From the NCBI GenBank assembly GCA_934370915.1, contig CAKRNI010000039.1, positions 1 through 16,646 on the forward strand: a stretch of DNA of 16,646 bases. The letters are read 5' to 3'. This DNA is from an uncultured Lachnospiraceae bacterium (GTDB lineage: Bacteria; Bacillota; Clostridia; Lachnospirales; Lachnospiraceae). The notes beneath the pieces were generated by a model. It saw only the letters and a list, made by a program, of their open reading frames with translations. It was not told where the DNA came from and ran no database searches. Shown here one piece after another: positions 1 to 7,073 of the stretch; position 1 is the first letter of the stretch; each line of letters starts with the position of its first letter. The position numbers were made by a program, and so were the translations under genes.

Positions 1-786
1 ACAGCGCCGCCAAGTTCTTCGCCCTCTAACGCTCTCACTGCTGCCTTAACGCCCTCTTTACCCATGACATCCGGGTTCTGAGCCATTGTGCAGAGGAGAT
101 ATCCATCGTTGATGAGGTTCATGATCGCATCGGATTTATCAAAACCAACGCCGATGATGCCTGTGCTTCCGGATGCCTTGATGGCATTACCGGTACCGGT
201 TGTGGATCCCTCGTTGCAGCCGAAGATACCGACAACACCCTGTGTGATATAATTCTCAGCGATGGTCTGGGACTTCGCTGCGTCACCTTCGCCGTACTGG
301 GTCTCCATAAGCTCGTAGCCTTTTCCTTCGAATGCGGAACGGAAGCCTGCTTCTCTTTTAACGGTGGAATCTGTTGCTGCATTTACGTTTACGATACCGA
401 TCTTACCGGATGTGATGCCTGCTGCCTCGAGAGCCTTGATCATCTCATCGCCTGCAGTCTTACCGGCTGCCTCGTTGTCTGTGGAGAAGGTTGCCTCTGC
501 CTCCACGTTTGCCGGAGAGTCAACATACACGATCTTCACGCCTGTGGAAGCTGCTTCCTTTAATGCGGAAGAGATTGCGTCCGGACCGTTTGCCGCTACG
601 ATGATCGCCTCATAGCCGCCTGCTACTGCGTTGTTCACGCACTCGATCTGCTGAGCGTCGTCCTTTGTGTTCGGGGACATGAAGCTTACGGTTACGCCAA
701 GTGCCTTTGCCTCTGCCTGAGCGCCCTCATTTAAGGTTACCCAGTGCTGGTCGATGGAGTCCATGGTGATCAGCGCGATCTTCCAG
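1..786 (-). repeat. Direct repeat copy 2 (second binding domain)
   Basis: This is the C-terminal copy of the same duplication. It is joined to copy 1 by a short linker rich in Thr, Ala and Asp, and it lacks a signal peptide of its own. The copy reaches the window edge, so its far boundary is unknown. Differences from copy 1 are mostly scattered single bases, many of them synonymous. Confidence 0.9.
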
Positions 787-1802
787 TCCTTTGTTGCTGT
801 CACGTCAGTTGTTCCTGCTGCGTCCTCAGTGTTGCCTGCCTTAATGACAGAAACACCTGTATCAGTTACAAGACCGCCAAAGGTTTCGCCCTGAAGCGCG
901 CGGACAGCTGCCTCAACACCGTCTCTACCCATGAGATCCGGGTTCTGAGCCATTGTGCAGAGAAGATATCCGTCGTTGATGAGGTTCATGATCGCGTCGG
1001 ATTTATCGAAACCAACGCCGATGATGCCTGTATTGCCGGATGCCTTGATGGCATTACCGGTACCGGTCGTGGAACCTTCGTTGCAGCCAAAGATACCGAC
1101 AACGCCCTGTGTGATGTAGTTCTCAGCGATGGTCTGGGACTTCGCTGCGTCGCCTTCGCCGTATTGGGTCTCCATAAGCTCAAATTCGGTTCCTTCGAAT
1201 GCCTTGCGGAAACCAGCTTCTCTCTTAACTGTGGAATCGGTTGCCGCGTTTACGTTTACGATACCGATCTTACCGGATGTAACGCCTGCATCCTTGAGTG
1301 CTTTTAACATCTCATTTCCTGCTGTTGTACCGGCAGCCTCGTTGTCTGTGGAGAAGGTTGCCTCTGCCTCCACGTTTGCCGGGGAGTCAACGTATACGAT
1401 CTTAATGCCCGCATCCTTTGCTTCCTTCAGTGCGGAAGAGATCGCGTCCGGGCCGTTTGCCGCTACGATGATCGCCTGATAGCCGCCTGCGACTGCGTTG
1501 TTCACGCACTCGATCTGCTGGGCATCATCCTTCGTGTTCGGGGACATAAAGCTTACAGTCACGCCGAGCTCTTTCGCTGCTTCCTGAGCGCCCTCATTTA
1601 AGGTTACCCAGTGCTGGTCGATGGAGTCCATGGTGATCAGCGCGATCTTATAGTCGCCGACTTCTTTGGACGGTGCACCTGTTGTGGACTCTGCCTCTGC
1701 GGACGCAGCTGCGGATTCTGCGGGTTTCTGGCTGGAACAGCCGGTGATGCTGGCTGCCGCAAGGGCTGCACAGCTTAACAGTGCCAATACTCTCTTTTTC
1801 AT
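1..1802 (-). CDS. Tandem-domain sugar-binding lipoprotein of a CUT2 ABC transporter (C-terminus off the left edge)
   Basis: The frame is open from the ATG at 1802 to the window edge, giving at least 600 residues with no stop seen. An AAGGAGG site sits six bases before the ATG. Residues 1-22 are a lipoprotein signal peptide with lipobox SITGC (Cys22), followed by a Ser/Ala/Glu-rich linker. Two type-1 periplasmic-binding domains (RbsB-like) follow, from about residues 50-325 and 339-600. Both contain the same landmarks: ITMDSIDQHW, NTKDDAQQ, YVDSPANVEAEATFSTDNE, GCNEGSTTGTG and GFDKSDA. The usual family member has one domain of about 300 residues, so this is a doubled protein. It is the last visible gene of the kinase-ATPase-permease operon and should deliver a monosaccharide to the permease; the sugar cannot be named from sequence. 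A third domain beyond the edge cannot be excluded. Confidence 0.9.
   Translation of the reverse strand, partial: MKKRVLALLSCAALAAASITGCSSQKPAESAAASAEAESTTGAPSKEVGDYKIALITMDSIDQHWVTLNEGAQEAAKELGVTVSFMSPNTKDDAQQIECVNNAVAGGYQAIIVAANGPDAISSALKEAKDAGIKIVYVDSPANVEAEATFSTDNEAAGTTAGNEMLKALKDAGVTSGKIGIVNVNAATDSTVKREAGFRKAFEGTEFELMETQYGEGDAAKSQTIAENYITQGVVGIFGCNEGSTTGTGNAIKASGNTGIIGVGFDKSDAIMNLINDGYLLCTMAQNPDLMGRDGVEAAVRALQGETFGGLVTDTGVSVIKAGNTEDAAGTTDVTATKDWKIALITMDSIDQHWVTLNEGAQAEAKALGVTVSFMSPNTKDDAQQIECVNNAVAGGYEAIIVAANGPDAISSALKEAASTGVKIVYVDSPANVEAEATFSTDNEAAGKTAGDEMIKALEAAGITSGKIGIVNVNAATDSTVKREAGFRSAFEGKGYELMETQYGEGDAAKSQTIAENYITQGVVGIFGCNEGSTTGTGNAIKASGSTGIIGVGFDKSDAIMNLINDGYLLCTMAQNPDVMGKEGVKAAVRALEGEELGGA
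868..1653 (-). repeat. Direct repeat copy 1 (first binding domain)
   Basis: This is the N-terminal copy of an in-frame 867-bp-period tandem duplication inside the binding-protein gene. Three hand-aligned 60-base blocks match copy 2 at 57, 55 and 55 positions, with no indels at the anchors checked. Similarity stops just after the codons for the KIALITMD segment, where the sequence becomes the lipoprotein linker. Confidence 0.9.
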
Positions 1803-1831
1803 AAAAATCCTCCTTAAGATTTCTTATATAT

Positions 1832-1852
1832 AACTCCCGGATCACGGGAATT
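1832..1852 (-). other. Small stem-loop between permease and binding-protein genes
   Basis: TCCCG (1835-1839) pairs with CGGGA (1845-1849) around a five-base loop, and flanking AA/TT extends the stem across one mismatch. No T run follows on the minus strand, so this is not a clear terminator. Intercistronic stems before a binding-protein gene often protect that part of the message from decay; that role is inferred here. Confidence 0.4.
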
Positions 1853-1883
1853 AAATATCGTGTGAAACACTGCCAGTCAGTCT

Positions 1884-1905
1884 GCGTGCCCGCACACGGG
1901 GACGC
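1884..1905 (-). other. GC-rich intercistronic stem-loop upstream of binding-protein gene
   Basis: GCGTGCCCG (1884-1892) pairs with CGGGGACGC (1897-1905), leaving a four-base loop and one internal mismatch. It lies about 16 bases after the permease stop. With the stem at 1832-1852 it could partly terminate transcription, or stabilise the downstream message so that binding protein is made in excess over the permease. Both roles are inference. Confidence 0.45.
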
Positions 1906-1921
1906 ATCGATATCTGACTTT

Positions 1922-2941
1922 CTACTTGGAAGCTTTCTTTCCGAAATTACCGGAACGTACAACTACGTCTAAAAGTACGGAGAATACAACGATGATACCG
2001 ATGACCAGTCTCTGGATGCCGACCTGTGCGCCGATCATGTTCAGTCCGTTCTCAAGTGTCTGCCATACAGCCGCTCCTGCGAATGTACCGAGCAGAAGTC
2101 CTGTTCCGCCGAGCGGGGAGATGCCGCCGATAACGCCGGCCGCAACGCCGTACATCTCGTACATGTTTCCTGCTTCCATGTTGCCCATTCCTGCCTGTGC
2201 GCAGAGGATATAACCAACAACACACGCGCAGACAGCACTTACCAGATATGCCTTAATTGTTGTATTTACAACATTTACACCGGACAATTTCGCAGCATCC
2301 ACGTTGGAGCCGATGGCGTAAATATGTCTTCCTGTGCGTGTCTTTGAGAGCAGGAAGAAGAAGATCAGAAAGATCACGAGAGCGATCCAGAAGGTGTTGT
2401 AAACACCAAGTGTCTTTCCATAATAGAAGAAGTTCTGGAACCTGTCTCCTGCTTCCTTTCCGATGCCGGTGGCGATGGCATCCGTGTTTCGGTTATTATT
2501 GACCATATAGGCAACGCCTCGTGTCACGAACATGGTACCCAGGGTCGCGATGAACGGCGGAAGCTTAAACTTTCCGACTAACATACCGTTTACAACGCCT
2601 GTGACCAGACAGCATATCATTGCAACTGTCATGGCCACGAACGGGTTTACGCCCATCGCCATCAGGGTTGCCGAGATCATGGCGCTCATTCCGACCATGG
2701 AACCGATGGAAAGATCGATATTTCCGGTGATCAGAAGATAGCTCTGTCCGACGCCGATCAGAAGATATTTTGACATGGATCGTAAAAGGTTCATAACGTT
2801 CTGTCCGGCAAATACTTTACGGTCGATAAGACCGAATGCTACATAAATAATGATCAGACCTGCGAAGGCGGTGATGACCGCTCCCATTCCGCGCGTTCCC
2901 AGGATCCGCTTCACTGCGCTCTGTTTTTTTTCATTCATCAT
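1922..2941 (-). CDS. CUT2-family sugar ABC transporter permease (RbsC-like)
   Basis: Membrane subunit of the sugar ABC transporter, expected to form a homodimeric channel in the cytoplasmic membrane. The protein is about 339 residues, usual for RbsC-type permeases, with many hydrophobic segments. It carries the family-typical stretch GNIDLSIGSMVGMSA and a late-loop region containing SPLGGTG. The longest frame begins at 2956 inside the end of the ATPase gene, but a GGGAGGA site lies between that ATG and two tandem ATGs at 2941 and 2938. I place the start at 2941; 2938 gives an eight-base spacer and is equally likely. The gene follows the ATPase almost directly and shares its message. Confidence 0.95.
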   Translation of the reverse strand: MMNEKKQSAVKRILGTRGMGAVITAFAGLIIIYVAFGLIDRKVFAGQNVMNLLRSMSKYLLIGVGQSYLLITGNIDLSIGSMVGMSAMISATLMAMGVNPFVAMTVAMICCLVTGVVNGMLVGKFKLPPFIATLGTMFVTRGVAYMVNNNRNTDAIATGIGKEAGDRFQNFFYYGKTLGVYNTFWIALVIFLIFFFLLSKTRTGRHIYAIGSNVDAAKLSGVNVVNTTIKAYLVSAVCACVVGYILCAQAGMGNMEAGNMYEMYGVAAGVIGGISPLGGTGLLLGTFAGAAVWQTLENGLNMIGAQVGIQRLVIGIIVVFSVLLDVVVRSGNFGKKASK

Positions 2942-2952
2942 CCTGTCCTCCC

Positions 2953-4461
2953 TCATCCAACGGCTTTCTTTTGCTCGAACTCAGTTGCGAACTTCAGTAC
3001 CTCGTTCTGGGTCGTCTCTTTCGCCATGACCTCACCGGTGATCCTTCCGTCACACATCACGATGACACGGTCCGCGATTCCCAAGACCTCCGGCATCTCC
3101 GAGGAAACGAACATAACGGCGATCCCCTGTTTCTTCAACTGGTTCATCAGGTTGTAGATTTCAACCTTCGCTCCTACGTCGATGCCTCGCGTCGGCTCGT
3201 CGAAGATCACGACTCTGGAATTTCTCGCAAGCCATTTTCCGACAACAACCTTCTGCTGGTTTCCGCCGGAGAGGTTACCCGCATTGACTTCCACCGTCGG
3301 GGTCTTAATTAAAAGATCCTTCACCGCTTTCTCACAGAGGTCATCTTCCTGCTTTCTACTGATAACACCAAGCTTGCTGCAAATCAGATCCAGATTCGGA
3401 AGCGCCAGATTGTGGCGGATGCTCAGCTTCGTGCAGAGGCCGTCTTTTTTGCGGTCCTCCGGTGCCAGAACGATTCCGGCCTTGATGGCGTCCATCGGAC
3501 AGCTGATCTTTACCTCTTTTCCGTCCAGAAAGATCTCTCCGCCAGTCTTCGGGTCAACGCCGAAGATCGCTCTCGTGGTCTCGGTGCGCCCCGCTCCCAT
3601 AAGTCCCGCGAATCCGACGATCTCGCCTTCATAGAGGGAAAAGTTGATGTCACGGACGAGATGCCCGGCATTTAAGTTTCTGACCTCGAAGACCTTCTTT
3701 CCTTTCGGGCAGGAGACTCTCGGGAACTGTTCCTTGATCTCACGGCCGACCATGTTCGCGATGATCTGATCCATGGTCATGTCCTTAAAGTTTCCGTCTG
3801 TGATATACTGGCCATCCCGCATGATCGTTACGCGGTCAACGATGGCCTTGAGTTCCTCCAGACGATGAGAAATATAGACGATTCCACATCCGTCCGCCTT
3901 TAACTGACGGATGATCCGGAACAGCTCGTCGATCTCCTTCGCCGTCAGGGATGAGGTCGGCTCGTCCATGATGAGGATCTTCGCGTGGATCGAAAGTGCT
4001 TTTGCGATCTCGACCATCTGCTGCTTGGATACCGGAAGATCGCCGACGGTCTGTCTCGGATCGATATCGATCTTTAAGTCCCCAAGGATCTTTTCCGCTT
4101 CCGCTTCCATCTCCCTGTCATTTAAGACGATCCCGTTTACCTTTTCTCTTCCGAGGAACATGTTTTCCGCAACTGATAAATGGCGGCACATATTTAATTC
4201 CTGATGAATGATCGCAACGCCGACGGCCTGTGCCTGTTTCGGAGTCAGATTCTCATATTCCGTTCCGAAGATCGTCATCGTCCCGCTGTCCTTCGTATAG
4301 ACGCCGCTCAGGATCTTCATCAGTGTGGATTTCCCCGCTCCGTTCTCTCCGAGAAGTGCCATGACCTCACCGGAACGGAGTTCAAAATTCACATGATCCA
4401 GGGCTTTTACGCCCGGGAATGTCTTGACGATGTCTTTCATTGAAACAATTACTTCGCCCAT
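2953..4461 (-). CDS. Sugar ABC transporter double ATPase (RbsA/MglA type)
   Basis: Energy-coupling subunit on the cytoplasmic face, 502 residues, with two fused ATPase domains as in RbsA/MglA. Domain 1 has an intact Walker A, GENGAGKST (residues 38-46), Q-loop Gln87, Walker B with DEP at 166-168 and switch His199; its signature region (LPVSKQQ) is of the usual RbsA kind. Domain 2 has the degenerate Walker A normal for this family (GLMGAGRTE), then LSGGNQQ (397-403) and DEPTRGIDVG (421-430). A longer frame reaches a GTG at 4512, but the ATG at 4461 has a GGGGGAG site directly upstream and starts where family alignments normally start. The gene lies 78 bases after the ROK kinase. Confidence 0.96.
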   Translation of the reverse strand: MGEVIVSMKDIVKTFPGVKALDHVNFELRSGEVMALLGENGAGKSTLMKILSGVYTKDSGTMTIFGTEYENLTPKQAQAVGVAIIHQELNMCRHLSVAENMFLGREKVNGIVLNDREMEAEAEKILGDLKIDIDPRQTVGDLPVSKQQMVEIAKALSIHAKILIMDEPTSSLTAKEIDELFRIIRQLKADGCGIVYISHRLEELKAIVDRVTIMRDGQYITDGNFKDMTMDQIIANMVGREIKEQFPRVSCPKGKKVFEVRNLNAGHLVRDINFSLYEGEIVGFAGLMGAGRTETTRAIFGVDPKTGGEIFLDGKEVKISCPMDAIKAGIVLAPEDRKKDGLCTKLSIRHNLALPNLDLICSKLGVISRKQEDDLCEKAVKDLLIKTPTVEVNAGNLSGGNQQKVVVGKWLARNSRVVIFDEPTRGIDVGAKVEIYNLMNQLKKQGIAVMFVSSEMPEVLGIADRVIVMCDGRITGEVMAKETTQNEVLKFATEFEQKKAVG

Positions 4462-4539
4462 CTTCTCCCCCGCTTTCTGTTTACTCCCTCTGCAGCTGTT
4501 TTGCACCTTCACCCGGCGTTCGCAGCCACATTTTCGATT

Positions 4540-5406
4540 TTATTTCGTATGCATCGCAACACTCAGCGCAGCGATATCTCCGATCTTTTCTCCCAGTCCT
4601 GCCGGAAGGATCCTGCAGGCCCTCACGTTTCCGGGCAGTGCCTCTTTTTCTATGACTGCTTCCATGCCCGCTTTCATGTACTCCCCGGCCCGCGCGTAGA
4701 TGCTTCCGATGACGATCGCCTCCGGATTAAAGAGATCGATCAGGATCGCCAGAAGTTTTCCGAGGTTTTCGCCAATCTCGTTCCAGAGTGCCAGCGCCTC
4801 AGGATCACCTTCCGCCGCCCGTTTTCCGAGTTCTTTTGCAGTGCCTTTTCCGTACTGGGCGATTCCGCCGCCGCTCACATATCCCTCGAAGGATCCGGCT
4901 TTTCCGTGACCGATATGGCCTGTCTCAAAGAGTCTTAAATGACCTGTCTCGCCGGCCATTCCGGTACTTCCTTCATAGAGTCTCCCGTTTAAGATCAGTC
5001 CCGCTCCGATTCCCGTTCCGAAGGTGAGAAAGATCATGTCCTCCGTGCCTTTTCCGGCTCCGAACTTCCATTCCGCCACTGCGCAGGCATCTGCATCATT
5101 CTTTAGATATGCCGGAATCCCAAACGTCTCTGTGAGCATGTCCGTGATCGGTACTTCGTCCCAGCCCGGCAGGTTCGGCGGTCCCAAGATCACGCCCGTC
5201 TTGCTGTTTAACGGTCCGCCGCAGCTGACTCCGATGGAGGTTACGTGCTCATTCATGAGCTCCGAAACACTCTCAAAGATCTCTTTTAAGGTCTCGTCCT
5301 TCGTTTTCGTCGCGAATTTTTTCTTTTCGAGGATATTTCCTGCTGCGTCCCCACGGATCACCGATATCTTCGTTCCGCCGATATCAATCCCTATGTATTC
5401 GTTCAT
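4540..5406 (-). CDS. ROK-family sugar kinase lacking the usual zinc cysteines
   Basis: Predicted cytoplasmic sugar kinase of 288 residues, first gene of the transporter operon and probably phosphorylating the imported sugar. The N-terminal phosphate-binding motif is DIGGTK (8-13), the catalytic Asp is expected at D104 in NDADA, and the EXGH-type substrate motif is E153-TGH156. ROK proteins usually then show CxCGxxGCxE; the equivalent stretch here is IGHGKAGSFE (165-174), so the three cysteines are Ile165, His167 and Ser172. There is no N-terminal helix-turn-helix, so it is a kinase rather than a ROK repressor. The ATG at 5406 has AGGAGG five bases upstream. Glucokinase, allokinase or N-acetylmannosamine kinase activity cannot be separated by eye. 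Confidence 0.92.
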   Translation of the reverse strand: MNEYIGIDIGGTKISVIRGDAAGNILEKKKFATKTKDETLKEIFESVSELMNEHVTSIGVSCGGPLNSKTGVILGPPNLPGWDEVPITDMLTETFGIPAYLKNDADACAVAEWKFGAGKGTEDMIFLTFGTGIGAGLILNGRLYEGSTGMAGETGHLRLFETGHIGHGKAGSFEGYVSGGGIAQYGKGTAKELGKRAAEGDPEALALWNEIGENLGKLLAILIDLFNPEAIVIGSIYARAGEYMKAGMEAVIEKEALPGNVRACRILPAGLGEKIGDIAALSVAMHTK

Positions 5407-5410
5407 ATGA

Positions 5411-5460
5411 TCCTCCTGTTAGTTTCATCTTACATGAAAAATGTCCCCCCTAACAGAGGA
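5411..5460 (-). promoter_or_regulatory. Possible Shine-Dalgarno-sequestering pairing in the ROK operon leader
   Basis: On the minus strand TCCTCTGTTAG (5460-5450) can pair with CTAACAGGAGGA (5422-5411) with one bulged base, burying the AGGAGG of the kinase gene. The intervening loop has its own stem, TTTCAT/ATGAAA (5423-5439). The segment 5450-5460 also lies within the terminator-like hairpin at 5442-5483, so the two folds compete. Confidence 0.45.
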
Positions 5461-5483
5461 CAATCCTACGGTTATGGGGGACA
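5442..5483 (-). terminator. Terminator-like hairpin in the leader of the ROK/transporter operon
   Basis: On the minus strand TGTCCCCC pairs with GGGGGACA (8 bp). After one mismatch TAAC pairs with GTTA, and an inner AGGA/TCCT stem closes the loop. The descending arm is followed at once by TTTTT. The hairpin ends only 35 bases before the kinase ATG and no promoter is visible between them, so transcripts of the operon must cross it. That points to attenuation. A DNA operator or the remnant of a transposon end are alternatives. Confidence 0.55.
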
Positions 5484-5550
5484 ATGTTTTGATGTATACA
5501 ACAGCGCTTTGCTTTCCAGCCTGGTCTTTCTTACGGTCAGCGCAGCGGGG

Positions 5551-5583
5551 TGCGCAGACCTATTATACGATGTTCATTGCCAG
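5551..5583 (-). repeat. 33-bp direct repeat, promoter-proximal copy
   Basis: It matches the copy at 5589-5621 at 29 of 33 positions, with a period of 38 bp. On the minus strand this copy contains the TATAAT-like box (5562-5567), where the other copy is altered. It lies upstream of the ROK kinase gene, where an AraC-type regulator could bind; that role is inferred. Confidence 0.75.
5562..5567 (-). promoter_or_regulatory. Candidate -10 box of the ROK/transporter operon
   Basis: A perfect TATAAT on the minus strand lies 156 bases before the kinase ATG. No TTGACA-like box is found 16-18 bp upstream (CAAAGC or neighbours), which would fit a promoter needing an activator, for example the response regulator at 8146-9753. 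The box lies inside a direct repeat, so chance is possible. Confidence 0.4.
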
Positions 5584-5588
5584 CGCTT

Positions 5589-5621
5589 TGCGCAGACCTG
5601 CCATACAATGTTCATTGCCAG
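5589..5621 (-). repeat. 33-bp direct repeat, distal copy
   Basis: This is the partner of the copy at 5551-5583. On the minus strand it contains the inverted repeat CAATG-AA-CATTG, which is imperfect in the other copy. It begins about seven bases after the stop codon of the upstream pseudo-ATPase gene. Confidence 0.75.
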
Positions 5622-5627
5622 AACACT

Positions 5628-7073
5628 CTATCTCACAATACGTTTGAACTCGCTCCTGTCATACGATGCCGCAACTTTTCCCTGCTCCACCACCAGCAAA
5701 CGGTCGGAAATGTCCATAGTATCTGAGACACTGGCGGTGATCATAAGGATCGCCGTTCCCTGCTTCTGGATCTCCCGCAGAGCATTTAAGATCCGCATTC
5801 TGCAGAACATATCTCCTTTCGCCAGCGGCTGGATACAGACCATGACCCGCGGTCTGAGAAGATTCATCTTATGGTAGAGCAGCGCGAACTGGTCCTCCTG
5901 CGGGATATCCCGGACGCAGGGAGCATCGATCACAGGACCTGCGATCGGACGGTACTCCGAGTGGATGCTCTTATAGATCTTCCCCGGGATCAGGCTCTTC
6001 TTCAGCTTCCGGTCGAGAAGAAATGTCAGATTCTCCATATAACTCTTTTCCAGAAACAAAAGGCGGTTCACCCCGTCCGCCGGAACCACAGCGATCCCCT
6101 CATCCAGATAATTCATCGCTTTTTTCTGCGTATAAGTCACATGATCCACCGTGATCCAGCCGGACTTACACCGCATTTTCCCGGTCATGAGGTCCATCAT
6201 GTCCCCGGCGATCTTATTCTCCTTATCAAGGAGCGTCACACACTCCCCACGGTGTAAAATAAACCTCAGCCCGTTCAGATTTCCGGCCCCCACCGTGTGA
6301 AAATGCAGGATTCCGTCATCGTTCTCCTGTTCATTTTCCGTCGACAGGATCTTCCACTCCGAAATATACGGTGCCATGTTCTCATCCGTCATCTCTTCCC
6401 GCTCAAAGACCTTGTAAATATACCCGTCAGAAAAGAGGGCCGTCCGGTCCGCGATCTTAAAGAGTTCCTGATGGTGATTTCCGATATAGAGGACAGAGAT
6501 TCCCTCTTTCCGGATCTTCTTTAACATCCGCTGGAACTCGAAAAGCTCATACTCACTTAAGTAGTTTGACGGATTGTCCACAATGATCAGATGGCAGCCC
6601 AACAGGAGCGCTTTTCCCAGTTCCACAAAGCACCGCTCCAGCTCCGTCAGGTTCTCCACCCGCTTATTGAGGTCCACTTTAAGCCCCTGTTCTCCCAGAA
6701 AGCGCACCGCCTGCTGGAAGATCACCTGCTCGTTGATAAAGTACTTTTTAAAGCCTTCCCGCAGGATAAAAAGGTTGTCCACAACACTGAGTCCCTGCAC
6801 GAGATGGCTCTTCTGCTCGATGAGCGCCACCTTGTTGGGCTCTCCGCTGCTGTAGGAGTAGCTGTTTACGACCTTCCCGTCATACCAGACGGATCCCAGC
6901 GTGATCGGATCGTTCCGGCAGATCAGGTCCACCATCTCCTTCTGTCCCTTCCTGTTTCTCGCCACGAGACCAAAGATCTCCCCGGCAAACATCTGAAACT
7001 CCAGGTTATCTAAAAGCAGCTCCCCATCCCGCTCCAGGCTCACATGGGACATCCTGAGAAGTTCTTTTCTCAT
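5628..7073 (-). CDS. Degenerate RbsA-like double-ATPase-fold protein, predicted catalytically dead
   Basis: The 481-residue protein aligns along its length with the RbsA-type ATPase at 2953-4461, and its first domain is in the same residue register. The catalytic positions are lost: GENGAGKST is replaced by ARNRKGQKE (38-46, so Lys44 is Gln), Walker B DEP is DNP (166-168), and switch His199 is Asn. The signature is TELERC, while Gln87 is kept. In domain 2, DEPTRGID is replaced by IQPLAKGD. The frame is intact, so it is not a decaying pseudogene. ATG 7073 overlaps the kinase stop (ATGA) and has a GGGGGG site six bases upstream; an ATG at 7079 is the alternative. It is the third gene of the regulator-kinase operon. 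A role as a signalling or transporter-binding adaptor is inference. Confidence 0.85.
   Translation of the reverse strand: MRKELLRMSHVSLERDGELLLDNLEFQMFAGEIFGLVARNRKGQKEMVDLICRNDPITLGSVWYDGKVVNSYSYSSGEPNKVALIEQKSHLVQGLSVVDNLFILREGFKKYFINEQVIFQQAVRFLGEQGLKVDLNKRVENLTELERCFVELGKALLLGCHLIIVDNPSNYLSEYELFEFQRMLKKIRKEGISVLYIGNHHQELFKIADRTALFSDGYIYKVFEREEMTDENMAPYISEWKILSTENEQENDDGILHFHTVGAGNLNGLRFILHRGECVTLLDKENKIAGDMMDLMTGKMRCKSGWITVDHVTYTQKKAMNYLDEGIAVVPADGVNRLLFLEKSYMENLTFLLDRKLKKSLIPGKIYKSIHSEYRPIAGPVIDAPCVRDIPQEDQFALLYHKMNLLRPRVMVCIQPLAKGDMFCRMRILNALREIQKQGTAILMITASVSDTMDISDRLLVVEQGKVAASYDRSEFKRIVR

Noticed and set aside
119..1479. Several open frames of 65-187 codons on both strands across the binding-protein region, appearing in duplicate
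   Set aside because: They are alternative-frame shadows of the duplicated binding-protein gene, whose own frame is open from 1802 to the edge. Their duplicate look comes from the 867-bp repeat.
1..1653. The duplicated binding domain as an assembly error
   Set aside because: The copies differ at about 7% of the sampled positions, with coding-type changes and a distinct linker, so they are not a simple misassembly. Long reads would still settle it.
4462..4512. Longer RbsA-type ATPase starting at GTG 4512
   Set aside because: The added 17 residues are polar and unlike the family's N-terminus, and a purine-rich ribosome site sits directly before the ATG at 4461.
5442..5483. The leader hairpin simply as the terminator of the upstream regulatory operon
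   Set aside because: No promoter fits in the 35 bases between it and the next gene, so a plain terminator would silence the transporter operon. An attenuator or shared element fits better, though partial termination for the upstream operon remains possible.
5551..5621. CRISPR-like array from the direct repeats
   Set aside because: There are only two units, with a spacer of five bases and no cas genes.
5628..7073. The degenerate ATPase gene as a pseudogene or as a real transporter ATPase
   Set aside because: The frame is intact over the full family length with coupled starts, arguing against decay, while the loss of the Lys, Glu and His catalytic positions argues against a working ATPase.
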